Made by a program: the position numbers and the translations under genes. A DNA stretch of 7,904 bases, from the NCBI GenBank assembly GCA_023443765.1, contig JAEZTA010000122.1, positions 1 through 7,904 of the forward strand, read 5' to 3'. The DNA is from Bacteroidota bacterium. Lineage in GTDB: Bacteria; Bacteroidota; Bacteroidia; Bacteroidales; Rikenellaceae. Below are positions 1-6,403 of this stretch, piece after piece. Position 1 is the stretch's first letter; the number at the start of each line of letters is the position of its first letter. Under the pieces are notes generated by a model. That model was not told the DNA's origin. It did not search any database and saw only the letters and a program-made list of their open reading frames with translations.

Positions 1-50
1 AGGGCGGTTTCAGCGACCACTTCCCCGTATATATCTACATCGCCAAATAA
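1..50 (+). CDS. C-terminal end of an endonuclease/exonuclease/phosphatase (EEP, DNase I-like) family protein (partial)
   Basis: Only the last 15 complete codons are inside the window, reading GGFSDHFPVYIYIAK and ending in TAA at 48-50. The SDH-F-P-V string is the hallmark C-terminal motif of the DNase I-like EEP fold, in which the Asp-His pair belongs to the metal-dependent phosphodiesterase active site; only a short beta-strand normally follows it, as here. Family members hydrolyse phosphodiester or phosphomonoester bonds in DNA, RNA, inositol phosphates or lipids, so the substrate cannot be told from this tail. The next gene starts 18 nt after the stop on the same strand, pointing to co-transcription with the TonB receptor and the DUF5689 lipoprotein. 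Whether it carries a signal peptide or lipobox, and so acts outside the cytoplasm, cannot be seen. The call rests on one short motif plus gene context. Confidence 0.72.
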   Translation, partial: GGFSDHFPVYIYIAK

Positions 51-68
51 ACACTCTAAAATATTTGT

Positions 69-2900
69 ATGAAACTCAAAGTTCTACTTATTCTGATGCT
101 CGCCGCCGTGACCTTCACGTCCTATGCACAGGACGGAGGCATCCGTGGTAAGGTGGTTTCGCGCAACGGTCGCGTGGCCCTGAGCAATGTACAGGTGAAG
201 ATCGAATCGCTGGGTCTGACGGCTACGACGGACAAGGATGGCAACTTCATCTTCGAGAATCTTCCCGCGGGCAGCTATACGGTGCTCTTCTCTACGCCCG
301 AATTCGAGGACCTCAACCTGATGGTTCGTGTGGGCAACCAGCACGTACAGGACCTCAAGTCGGTTATCATCGTACCGTCGGGTCCGGGCACGATTCTGGA
401 CGACGCAGTTTTTGCCGAGTTCGACAGCGACTCGTCGTCGTCGGATACGCAGGCGCTGCCTTCGTCGCTCTCGTCGTCGAAGGACCTCTTCAACAACATC
501 GCTTCGTACCGTTTCAGCGAGATGCGTTTCAACGTCCGTGGCTACGATTCGCAGTACTCGGACATCTACCTGAACGGCATCCGCTTCAACGATGCTATGA
601 CGGGTTACGGTCCCTGGTCGCTGTGGAGCGGCCTGAACGATGCGACGCGTAATCAGGAGAATTACACGGGTCTTCAGGCTTCGGATTTCGGCGTCGGCGG
701 CATCGGCGGTATGACCAACGTCAATGCCCGCGCTTCGCAGATGCGCAAAGGCTTCCGTGTGAGCGTTTCGAACGGTAACCAGATGTACCGCTTCCGCGCG
801 ATGGTTTCCTACGGCTCGGGACAGCTCGACAACGGTTGGTCGTATGCCTTCTCGGTGGGAACCCGCCAGGGCGGCAACGGCTATGTGGACGGCGTTTATT
901 ACAACTCCTATTCCTATTTCGCTTCTGCCGAGAAACTCTTTGGTCAGAACCACCGCCTCGCGTTGACGCTGCTCGCTTCGCCTTCGGAGCGCGGTGCCCA
1001 GCAGGCTTCGACCGATGAGGCTTACCGCCTCTTCGGCAACAACTACTACAACCCCAACGTGGGCTATCAGGCCGGTAAACTCCGCAACTCGCGTGTGCGT
1101 AACACCCACGAGCCGATCGTGATGCTGAACTACACGTGGGACATGTCGGGTAATACGCGCCTGAACGCCGCCACGTCGCTGCGTTTCGGTAAGAACGGCT
1201 ATTCGGCTCTGACGTGGAACGGCGGTTCCGACCCTCGCGGCGATTACTACCGCTTCATGCCTTCGTCGGATTTCACGCAGATCGTTCCGGGTATCACGAC
1301 CGACGAGACGATCTACTTCTACATGCAGGATGCCCTTACGGCTCGCAGTGTATGGGACGGTATGATCGATTACGATCAGCTCTACAACCGGAATTACTTT
1401 ATCGAGACGGACCCCAAGATCGCCAAGCTGATGGGGAACCAATACCGTTCGAACTACATGATCGAGGAGCGCCATACCGACCAGCTCGATTACAACTTCG
1501 CAGCCAACGTCGAGCACAATATGCGCAACAACATGCGCATCGTCGGAGGTGTGAACCTGCGCGTGAACCGTACCAGCTACTACTCGCAGGTCAAGGACCT
1601 GATGGGCGGTGACTACTGGTACGACGTGGACAAGTTCGCCGAGCGCGACATGGCCAGCGAGACGGCTGCCCAGAACGATCTGGATTATTATTGGGCCACG
1701 GGACATGCCCGCGTTGTTCGCCGTGGCGACAAATACGGTTATTATTACCGTGCGCACCTGCTCGAAACCAACGCATGGGCCAACTATACGTGGGGCATCG
1801 GCGGGTTCTCGCTGGGTCTGGCCGGATCGGTCGGCTATTCGAACATGTACCGCGAGGGTATGTGGCGCAAGGGCCTGTTCCCCAACGATTCGAAGGGCGA
1901 TTCGAAAAAACTCGATTACCTGACCTACGAGGGTAAACTCTCGCTGGGCTACAAGTTCTCGGGTGCACACTCGATCGAGGCCAATGTAGGCTATATGCAG
2001 CAGGCTCCCAAGTTCGCAACGGCATTCGTATCGCCCCGTACGCGCAATACGACCACGCCGGGCCTGAAAGCCGAAAAGATTTTCGCTGCCGACCTCACCT
2101 ATAACCTCAACCTGCCCTTCGTCAAGGCCCGCCTTTCGGGTTACTACACGACGGTCGAGGATCAGTCGAAGGTGATCTCGTTCTACGACGATACCCGCAG
2201 CTCGTTCACCAACTTCGCCATGAGCGGCATCGACAAGCGTTACTACGGCCTTGAACTGGGGCTTTCGGTTCCCGTTTGGAACGGCCTTTCGGTTGTCGGC
2301 GCAGTAAGCTGGGGCGACTATACCTATACGTCGAATCCCAACTTTGTGCAGACGGTCGACAACGTCGACAAGATCGTGCTGAAGGATAAGGTCAACTGGG
2401 ATGGCTATCACGTGGAAAGCTCGCCGCAGCTGGCTCTGAACATCGGCCTCGACTATCGCGGACCGCGCAACTGGTTCGCCGGTGTGAACTTCAACTACTA
2501 CGACAACCTCTACCTCTCGATGAACCCGCTGTACCGCACATCTACAGCTGTGAAGTACTATGTGAACGTGTTGACTTCCAATACCTCGACCTCGGACGAT
2601 CAGGTGAACGCCATCCGCGCCATCAAAAAAATCCGCGCTCAGGAGAAGTTCGACGGTGTCTATACGCTGAGCGCCAATGTCGGCAAGAACTGGTATATCC
2701 ACCGTGTTTACATGCTGGGCTTCAGTCTGGAGGTGAAGAACATCCTCAACGACCAGGACATCCGCACGGGCGGTTACGAGCAGATGCGTATGAGCAAGGT
2801 CCGTGGCGAAGGCGGCGAACAGATTTACGGTCGTTTCCCCTCGAAGTATTTCTACCTGTTCGGTACGACCTATTACCTGAATGTCTATTTCCGTTTCTAA
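69..2900 (+). CDS. TonB-dependent outer-membrane receptor with N-terminal carboxypeptidase-regulatory-like domain
   Basis: This is a 943-residue outer-membrane transporter expected to import a ligand using TonB-ExbBD energy. Residues 1-20 form a type I signal peptide with cleavage predicted after SYA, before Gln21. Residues about 24-101 form a carboxypeptidase-D regulatory-like beta-sandwich (GIRGKVV, TDKDGNFIFENLPAGSY), common on Bacteroidota receptors. A Ser/Asp-rich linker (about 119-139) leads into a plug with VRGYD at 156-160, YLNGIRFND at 167-175 and a Gly-rich GGIGGMTNVN at 210-219. From about 230 onward the protein is rich in Tyr, Asn and alternating aromatic strands typical of a 22-strand barrel, ending in YYLNVYFRF with the terminal Phe expected for BAM recognition. 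I do not see the SusC/RagA plug signature (IDGVP, then LKDASAAAIYG-like), and no SusD gene follows; a DUF5689 lipoprotein lies 18 nt downstream. No Shine-Dalgarno precedes the ATG, only an A/T-rich stretch as usual in this phylum. The ligand is unknown. Confidence 0.93.
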   Translation: MKLKVLLILMLAAVTFTSYAQDGGIRGKVVSRNGRVALSNVQVKIESLGLTATTDKDGNFIFENLPAGSYTVLFSTPEFEDLNLMVRVGNQHVQDLKSVIIVPSGPGTILDDAVFAEFDSDSSSSDTQALPSSLSSSKDLFNNIASYRFSEMRFNVRGYDSQYSDIYLNGIRFNDAMTGYGPWSLWSGLNDATRNQENYTGLQASDFGVGGIGGMTNVNARASQMRKGFRVSVSNGNQMYRFRAMVSYGSGQLDNGWSYAFSVGTRQGGNGYVDGVYYNSYSYFASAEKLFGQNHRLALTLLASPSERGAQQASTDEAYRLFGNNYYNPNVGYQAGKLRNSRVRNTHEPIVMLNYTWDMSGNTRLNAATSLRFGKNGYSALTWNGGSDPRGDYYRFMPSSDFTQIVPGITTDETIYFYMQDALTARSVWDGMIDYDQLYNRNYFIETDPKIAKLMGNQYRSNYMIEERHTDQLDYNFAANVEHNMRNNMRIVGGVNLRVNRTSYYSQVKDLMGGDYWYDVDKFAERDMASETAAQNDLDYYWATGHARVVRRGDKYGYYYRAHLLETNAWANYTWGIGGFSLGLAGSVGYSNMYREGMWRKGLFPNDSKGDSKKLDYLTYEGKLSLGYKFSGAHSIEANVGYMQQAPKFATAFVSPRTRNTTTPGLKAEKIFAADLTYNLNLPFVKARLSGYYTTVEDQSKVISFYDDTRSSFTNFAMSGIDKRYYGLELGLSVPVWNGLSVVGAVSWGDYTYTSNPNFVQTVDNVDKIVLKDKVNWDGYHVESSPQLALNIGLDYRGPRNWFAGVNFNYYDNLYLSMNPLYRTSTAVKYYVNVLTSNTSTSDDQVNAIRAIKKIRAQEKFDGVYTLSANVGKNWYIHRVYMLGFSLEVKNILNDQDIRTGGYEQMRMSKVRGEGGEQIYGRFPSKYFYLFGTTYYLNVYFRF

Positions 2901-2918
2901 TCGAGCAAAGCATAATCT

Positions 2919-4151
2919 ATGAAAAGTCTTAAAATAGCAATAGCGGTTCTCGTTGGCCTTGTGGCTGTGAGCTGCTACAACGATTTCGAAACCCCGGCTC
3001 CGCGTAAACTCTATACGAACGAGGATATGGCGCAGATGGGGCTTACGCCGATTTCCATCAAGGAGGTCAAGGCGAAGTTCGGTCCCATCTCCAATACCGG
3101 AACCAACGACAACTTCTCCTCGACCAAGACGCTCAAGTTCGGAACCCGTACGCCCGATGAAGCTAAATTCACGGGCCTTTCGGACTGGCCCGAGGCCTCG
3201 AAGTATTACATCAAGGGCAAGGTGATCAGCAGCGACCGTCAGGGTAACATCTACAAGTCGCTTTTCATCTACGATGGTACGGCCGGTATCGAGCTCAAGC
3301 TCTACCCGGGCCTTTATGTCGACTACCTGCTCGATCTGGGTGCGAAGCCGATCAAGAGCCAGTGGGTTTACGTACGTCTCGACGGTCTTTACCTGGGTAA
3401 CTACCGCATGATGCTCTCAATCGGAGGCGCTCCCTCGGACGGTATCAATACGGCCGGTACTCATAAGTATTACGCCAACTCGAACCTCGACAATCCCAAG
3501 GTTGCCGCTCTGAATGTCTTTCCGGGCGAATATACGACGCTGGAACCGTCGGACATCAAGGAAGTCGACGCTTCGAACTACACCACGCTCGGCGAAGCCG
3601 ATCTGGGCCGTCTGGTGCGTTTTAAGAACATCAAAATCCGCTATGCGGGTGTGAAGAACCAGGACGGCGTGACGCCTCCGGGTATCAAGAGCGGTTCGAA
3701 CGAGAATCCCTATCCGAGTTGGATCGTGACCGACTGGGGAACGCCTATCTTCGGTGCGTGGTATCGCTGGGCCTATAACAGCAGCGAGCAGAACATCCGT
3801 CTCTACGGTTCGGTGCTGATGACCTATAACGATGGGGCACAGTACTGCTCCGATCCGGGTGTCTACTCGATTCGTACGAGCGGCTACTGCCAGTTCGCCA
3901 TGAAACCCATCCCGAAGGACGGGGCGGTAGGTACGGTACTCGGCATCTATGGCATCTATTCGAAGCAGAGCACCTTTACCGGTGGTTCGAACGACTGGGC
4001 GCAGTATCAGATTTCGGTGAGCCGCCTCGAAGACCTCGATTTCCCCAAGGAATCGCTGCTTTCCGAGGAGTGGATCACAGCCAATACACCTCCCGAGTCG
4101 CTGAAGCCGAATGTGAAGAACAATGGCGACGACTACGACGGTGGCGAGTAA
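2919..4151 (+). CDS. DUF5689-type OB-fold-like lipoprotein, probably surface exposed
   Basis: This 410-residue protein has a lipoprotein signal: a basic N-terminus (MKSLK), a hydrophobic core and a lipobox-like AVSC with the modified Cys at 19. The residues after it (YNDFE) are acidic, resembling the lipoprotein export signals that send Bacteroidota lipoproteins to the cell surface, though the match is loose. Residues about 97-170 (YIKGKVISSD, then SLFIYDGTAGIELKL, then YVRLDGLYLGNYRMMLSIGG) have the strand pattern of an OB-fold-like module found in DUF5689 proteins. A second module spans about 229-374 (LGRLVRFKNIKI, then GTVLGIYGIY and YQISVSRLEDLDF). Two cysteines at 310 and 324 could form a disulfide. 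The tail is acidic (NNGDDYDGGE). It follows the TonB receptor by 18 nt and ends before a strong terminator, so it is probably the last gene of the operon. By position it may be the receptor's substrate-capturing partner, analogous to SusD. The family assignment is from recognition of the pattern; the binding role is inference. Confidence 0.8.
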   Translation: MKSLKIAIAVLVGLVAVSCYNDFETPAPRKLYTNEDMAQMGLTPISIKEVKAKFGPISNTGTNDNFSSTKTLKFGTRTPDEAKFTGLSDWPEASKYYIKGKVISSDRQGNIYKSLFIYDGTAGIELKLYPGLYVDYLLDLGAKPIKSQWVYVRLDGLYLGNYRMMLSIGGAPSDGINTAGTHKYYANSNLDNPKVAALNVFPGEYTTLEPSDIKEVDASNYTTLGEADLGRLVRFKNIKIRYAGVKNQDGVTPPGIKSGSNENPYPSWIVTDWGTPIFGAWYRWAYNSSEQNIRLYGSVLMTYNDGAQYCSDPGVYSIRTSGYCQFAMKPIPKDGAVGTVLGIYGIYSKQSTFTGGSNDWAQYQISVSRLEDLDFPKESLLSEEWITANTPPESLKPNVKNNGDDYDGGE

Positions 4152-4166
4152 CCTTCCCGCAAATAT

Positions 4167-4212
4167 GCAATAAAAAAACTGCGACCCGAAAGGGTCGCAG
4201 TTTTTTTATTGC
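4167..4212. terminator. Bidirectional intrinsic terminator between convergent genes
   Basis: A perfect inverted repeat has arms at 4167-4187 and 4192-4212 (21 bp each) around a GAAA loop at 4188-4191. The GC core (CTGCGACCC / GGGTCGCAG) is flanked by seven A on the left and seven T on the right, so each strand yields a hairpin followed by a U-tract. It starts 15 nt past the DUF5689 stop and lies 13 nt beyond the stop of the converging sulfatase-like gene, so it can end transcription from both sides. Confidence 0.93.
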
Positions 4213-4225
4213 CGAAGCGGCAGCG

Positions 4226-6283
4226 CTACCGTTTGTTCCATTTGCAGGAGGTCTGGTAGTAGTCGATCGCGCGATCGACCTGCGCGGCGTCTTTCCGCTC
4301 CATCGTTTCGAGGTGGTGGGGATTCTCCTCGGTAGCAACCACGCGGTACTGCTCGAAACGGCGTACGGGCGACAGGATCGTGAAAGTGTCTTCTTCGAGG
4401 TAGCCGAGGTCCTGGTAGGTGGCGATGAACGCACGGTTGGTGTATGCCGGGTCGAAGATGCTGCGGCCGTAGAAATGCGAGTCGTAGCTCATGTTGAGCA
4501 GCGACAGCAGGGTAGGCATCAGGTCGATCTGCGAGACGATGCCGTCGACCACTCCGGGTTCGATAAGCCCGGGGGCGAGGATCAGTGCCGGGATGTGGTA
4601 TTTCTGCAACGGAATCTCGGTGCGGCCGGCGCTCGAAGCGCAGTGGTCGGCCGTGACGAGGAAGATCGTGTTTTCGAACCACGGCTGCCTGGCCGCTTCG
4701 GCGAAGAACCGCCCCAGCGAATAGTCGCTGTAAAGCACGCCTCCGGCGCGGCTCTTCGAGTCGTTGGGAATGCGGATTCGTCCGGCGGGGTAGGTGAAGG
4801 GGCGGTGGTTGCTGATGGTCATCACATGGGCGAAGAACGGTTTGCCGCTACGGGTCTCCTCGTTGAGCGTGCGGATGACCTTCCGGTAAGCGTCTTCGTC
4901 GCAAATGCCCCAGATGTTGGCGAAGGTGATTTCTTCTGGCTTGTAGCTTTTCTGGTCGACGATTTTGTATCCGTTGCCCGAGAAGAAGGTCTCCATGTTG
5001 TCGAAATAGCTGTTGCCGCCGTAGAAATAGGTCACATTGTACCCCTTGTCGTGCAATAGGGCTCCCATGGAGTGCATTCCGGCGTTGTTAGGACGCTTGA
5101 TGATGCTCTGACCCGGGCAGGGCGGCAGCGAAAGCGTCACGGCTTCCAGGCCGCGCACCGTGCGGTTGCCTGTGGCGTAGACGCGGTCGAACGCCAGTCC
5201 CAGTTTGTAGAGTGAGTCGAGTACGGGCGTGATTTGTTCTGTGTTGCCGAATCGCTCCATGTACGAGGCGCTCATGCTCTCCATGGTGATCAGCACGATG
5301 TTGCGACGGATCTCCTCCCCTTCGGCGCGCACGGCGTGCAGATTGTCGCCCGTGCTTTGGTAGACCCCGTGCACGAAGGCTTCGGCCTCGGCTTCGGGAC
5401 GTGTGAGGTAGAACTGCTCGTAATCGAGCGTGTTTTTGACGAAAGCGTCGTAGAACTTGTAGAGTCCGTTGGCCTGCAATTCGTTGATGTAGACGTTTCC
5501 GCTGTTCTGGAAGCGGGCGTTGAAGTTCAGCAGCCCGATCGCTGCGAACAGCGCCGCGATGTAGGCCGGGGCGATTATGGCTTTCCACTTCCAGCCTTTC
5601 AGACATTCGCTCTGCGCAAGTTCGCGGCGGAAGAGATACCACGTCACGAGCAGCGTCACGACGACGATACCCAGCGTCATCGGCACGACGGGGTAGGATT
5701 CCATGATATTGCCCACTACTTCGTTGGTGTAGACCAGGTAATCGACGGCGATAAAGTTGTAGCGGACGCCAAATTCGTTCCAGAAGAAATATTCGCTGAT
5801 GCCGTTGAAGATGATAGCGCCCACGTAGATAACGATGAAGAGGGCGAACCACACCGTAGTCCAGAGGCTGCGGAATCCGGGCAGAAAAAGGCGCAGGGCA
5901 AAACTGCCGGTCCAGTAGCCCAGCACATAGAGGGCGATTCGCGGGGCGACGCTTCCGTATTCGTCGAAGATCGTATTGAAGAACGCCACGTAGCAGAAAG
6001 CCGCTACGAGCAGGGCGAGGAAGATGTAGCCCCACGGCTTTTTGTACTTGGTGCGTGAAACGCTCAGCATGAAGAGCCAGAGGAAAAAGAATCCTGCCGT
6101 CGCGGCGCAGAAATCATTCACGGCGCCCAGCAGGAAGACTTCGCACCATTCGCCGAATGAGAAGGCGATCGAGGTGGTCTGCTCGTTGAAAAGCAGTACG
6201 ACGCGCAGCACGAGGCCGACGGCGATGGTCAGCAGAGATAGTTTGAGATAGAGACCGGTGACCAACCGAATACTTTTTTGCAT
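4226..6283 (-). CDS. LTA synthase family / sulfatase-superfamily membrane enzyme (likely phospho-head-group transferase)
   Basis: This 685-residue inner-membrane protein has about six hydrophobic segments (about 14-32, 51-73, 85-105, 139-160, 197-218, 235-254), then an extracytoplasmic alkaline-phosphatase-superfamily domain (about 328-610). Visible active-site residues match the LtaS plan: Glu335 in ITMES, the nucleophile candidate Thr375 in GNRTVRGLE, and Asp546-His547 in TADHC; His493 (SNHRPF) and His563 (KYHIP) are further conserved-looking histidines. Relatives move phosphoglycerol or phosphoethanolamine from lipid donors to lipids or glycans at the membrane face. Bacteroidota lack lipoteichoic acid, so the acceptor here is unknown and 'LTA synthase' should be read only as a family name. 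I place the start at the ATG ending at 6283 (MQKSIRLV): the in-frame ATG at 6319 would add 12 residues but lies upstream of the promoter -7 element, which falls inside that extension. The gene is convergent with the receptor operon and probably monocistronic. Confidence 0.88.
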   Translation of the reverse strand: MQKSIRLVTGLYLKLSLLTIAVGLVLRVVLLFNEQTTSIAFSFGEWCEVFLLGAVNDFCAATAGFFFLWLFMLSVSRTKYKKPWGYIFLALLVAAFCYVAFFNTIFDEYGSVAPRIALYVLGYWTGSFALRLFLPGFRSLWTTVWFALFIVIYVGAIIFNGISEYFFWNEFGVRYNFIAVDYLVYTNEVVGNIMESYPVVPMTLGIVVVTLLVTWYLFRRELAQSECLKGWKWKAIIAPAYIAALFAAIGLLNFNARFQNSGNVYINELQANGLYKFYDAFVKNTLDYEQFYLTRPEAEAEAFVHGVYQSTGDNLHAVRAEGEEIRRNIVLITMESMSASYMERFGNTEQITPVLDSLYKLGLAFDRVYATGNRTVRGLEAVTLSLPPCPGQSIIKRPNNAGMHSMGALLHDKGYNVTYFYGGNSYFDNMETFFSGNGYKIVDQKSYKPEEITFANIWGICDEDAYRKVIRTLNEETRSGKPFFAHVMTISNHRPFTYPAGRIRIPNDSKSRAGGVLYSDYSLGRFFAEAARQPWFENTIFLVTADHCASSAGRTEIPLQKYHIPALILAPGLIEPGVVDGIVSQIDLMPTLLSLLNMSYDSHFYGRSIFDPAYTNRAFIATYQDLGYLEEDTFTILSPVRRFEQYRVVATEENPHHLETMERKDAAQVDRAIDYYQTSCKWNKR
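4262..4279. repeat. 18-bp perfect palindrome inside the 3' end of the sulfatase-like gene
   Basis: GTCGATCGC is followed immediately by its own reverse complement GCGATCGAC with no spacer. It lies within codons for the VDRAID segment near the C-terminus of the minus-strand protein and contains two CGATCG sites. Codon preference could produce it by chance; no function is implied. Confidence 0.4.
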
Positions 6284-6306
6284 GATGGGTTTGGTAATTA
6301 ACGGTG

Positions 6307-6314
6307 CAAAGTTA
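6307..6314 (-). promoter_or_regulatory. Bacteroidota-type -7 promoter element for the sulfatase-like gene
   Basis: Read on the minus strand this is TAACTTTG, an exact match to the TAnnTTTG -7 consensus recognised by the Bacteroidota primary sigma factor. Transcription would begin near 6300, giving a leader of roughly 15-20 nt before the ATG at 6283. No good TTTG -33 box is visible at the usual 19-21 nt spacing; the T-rich run TTTTCTTTTCC just upstream, which is also the tail of the preceding terminator, is the only candidate. No Shine-Dalgarno is present in the leader. Confidence 0.75.
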
Positions 6315-6340
6315 ACCATTTTCAGCCCGTTCGGGAAAAG

Positions 6341-6370
6341 AAAAGGCAGCCAACTGGGTGGCTGCCTTTT
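6341..6370 (-). terminator. Intrinsic terminator of the M16 protease gene
   Basis: The arms AAAAGGCAGCC (6341-6351) and GGCTGCCTTTT (6360-6370) are perfect reverse complements around an 8-nt loop. On the minus strand the hairpin is followed by a T-rich run (TTTTCTTTTCC). It lies 33 nt past the stop codon of the M16 gene and just before the promoter of the sulfatase-like gene, separating the two same-strand genes into different transcripts. Confidence 0.88.
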
Positions 6371-6403
6371 TCGATCGGTTTGAAAAATTGTTCGTTTGGT
6401 TGT

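Noticed and set aside
430..482. Tandem TCG repeats as a possible regulatory or phase-variable repeat.
   Set aside because: The triplets are interrupted and encode an in-frame Ser-rich linker; slippage in units of three would not shift the frame.
84..2702. An 872-codon open frame on the minus strand, antisense to the TonB receptor gene.
   Set aside because: Its translation is rich in Arg, His, Val, Glu and Ile without domains or a signal, and the plus-strand frame is a clear receptor. It arises from biased GC-rich codons that leave few stops on the opposite strand.
69..4151. SusC/SusD polysaccharide-utilisation pair.
   Set aside because: The receptor lacks the SusC/RagA plug signature, the lipoprotein looks like DUF5689 rather than SusD, and no glycan-degrading enzyme is visible.
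4070..5059. A 329-codon plus-strand frame running across the terminator into the sulfatase-like gene.
   Set aside because: It reads through the 21-bp terminator hairpin and is antisense to an enzyme with recognisable catalytic motifs; it has no recognisable domain.
5234..6058. A 274-codon plus-strand frame.
   Set aside because: Antisense shadow of the membrane and linker part of the sulfatase-like gene; composition is His/Val/Glu-rich and not protein-like.
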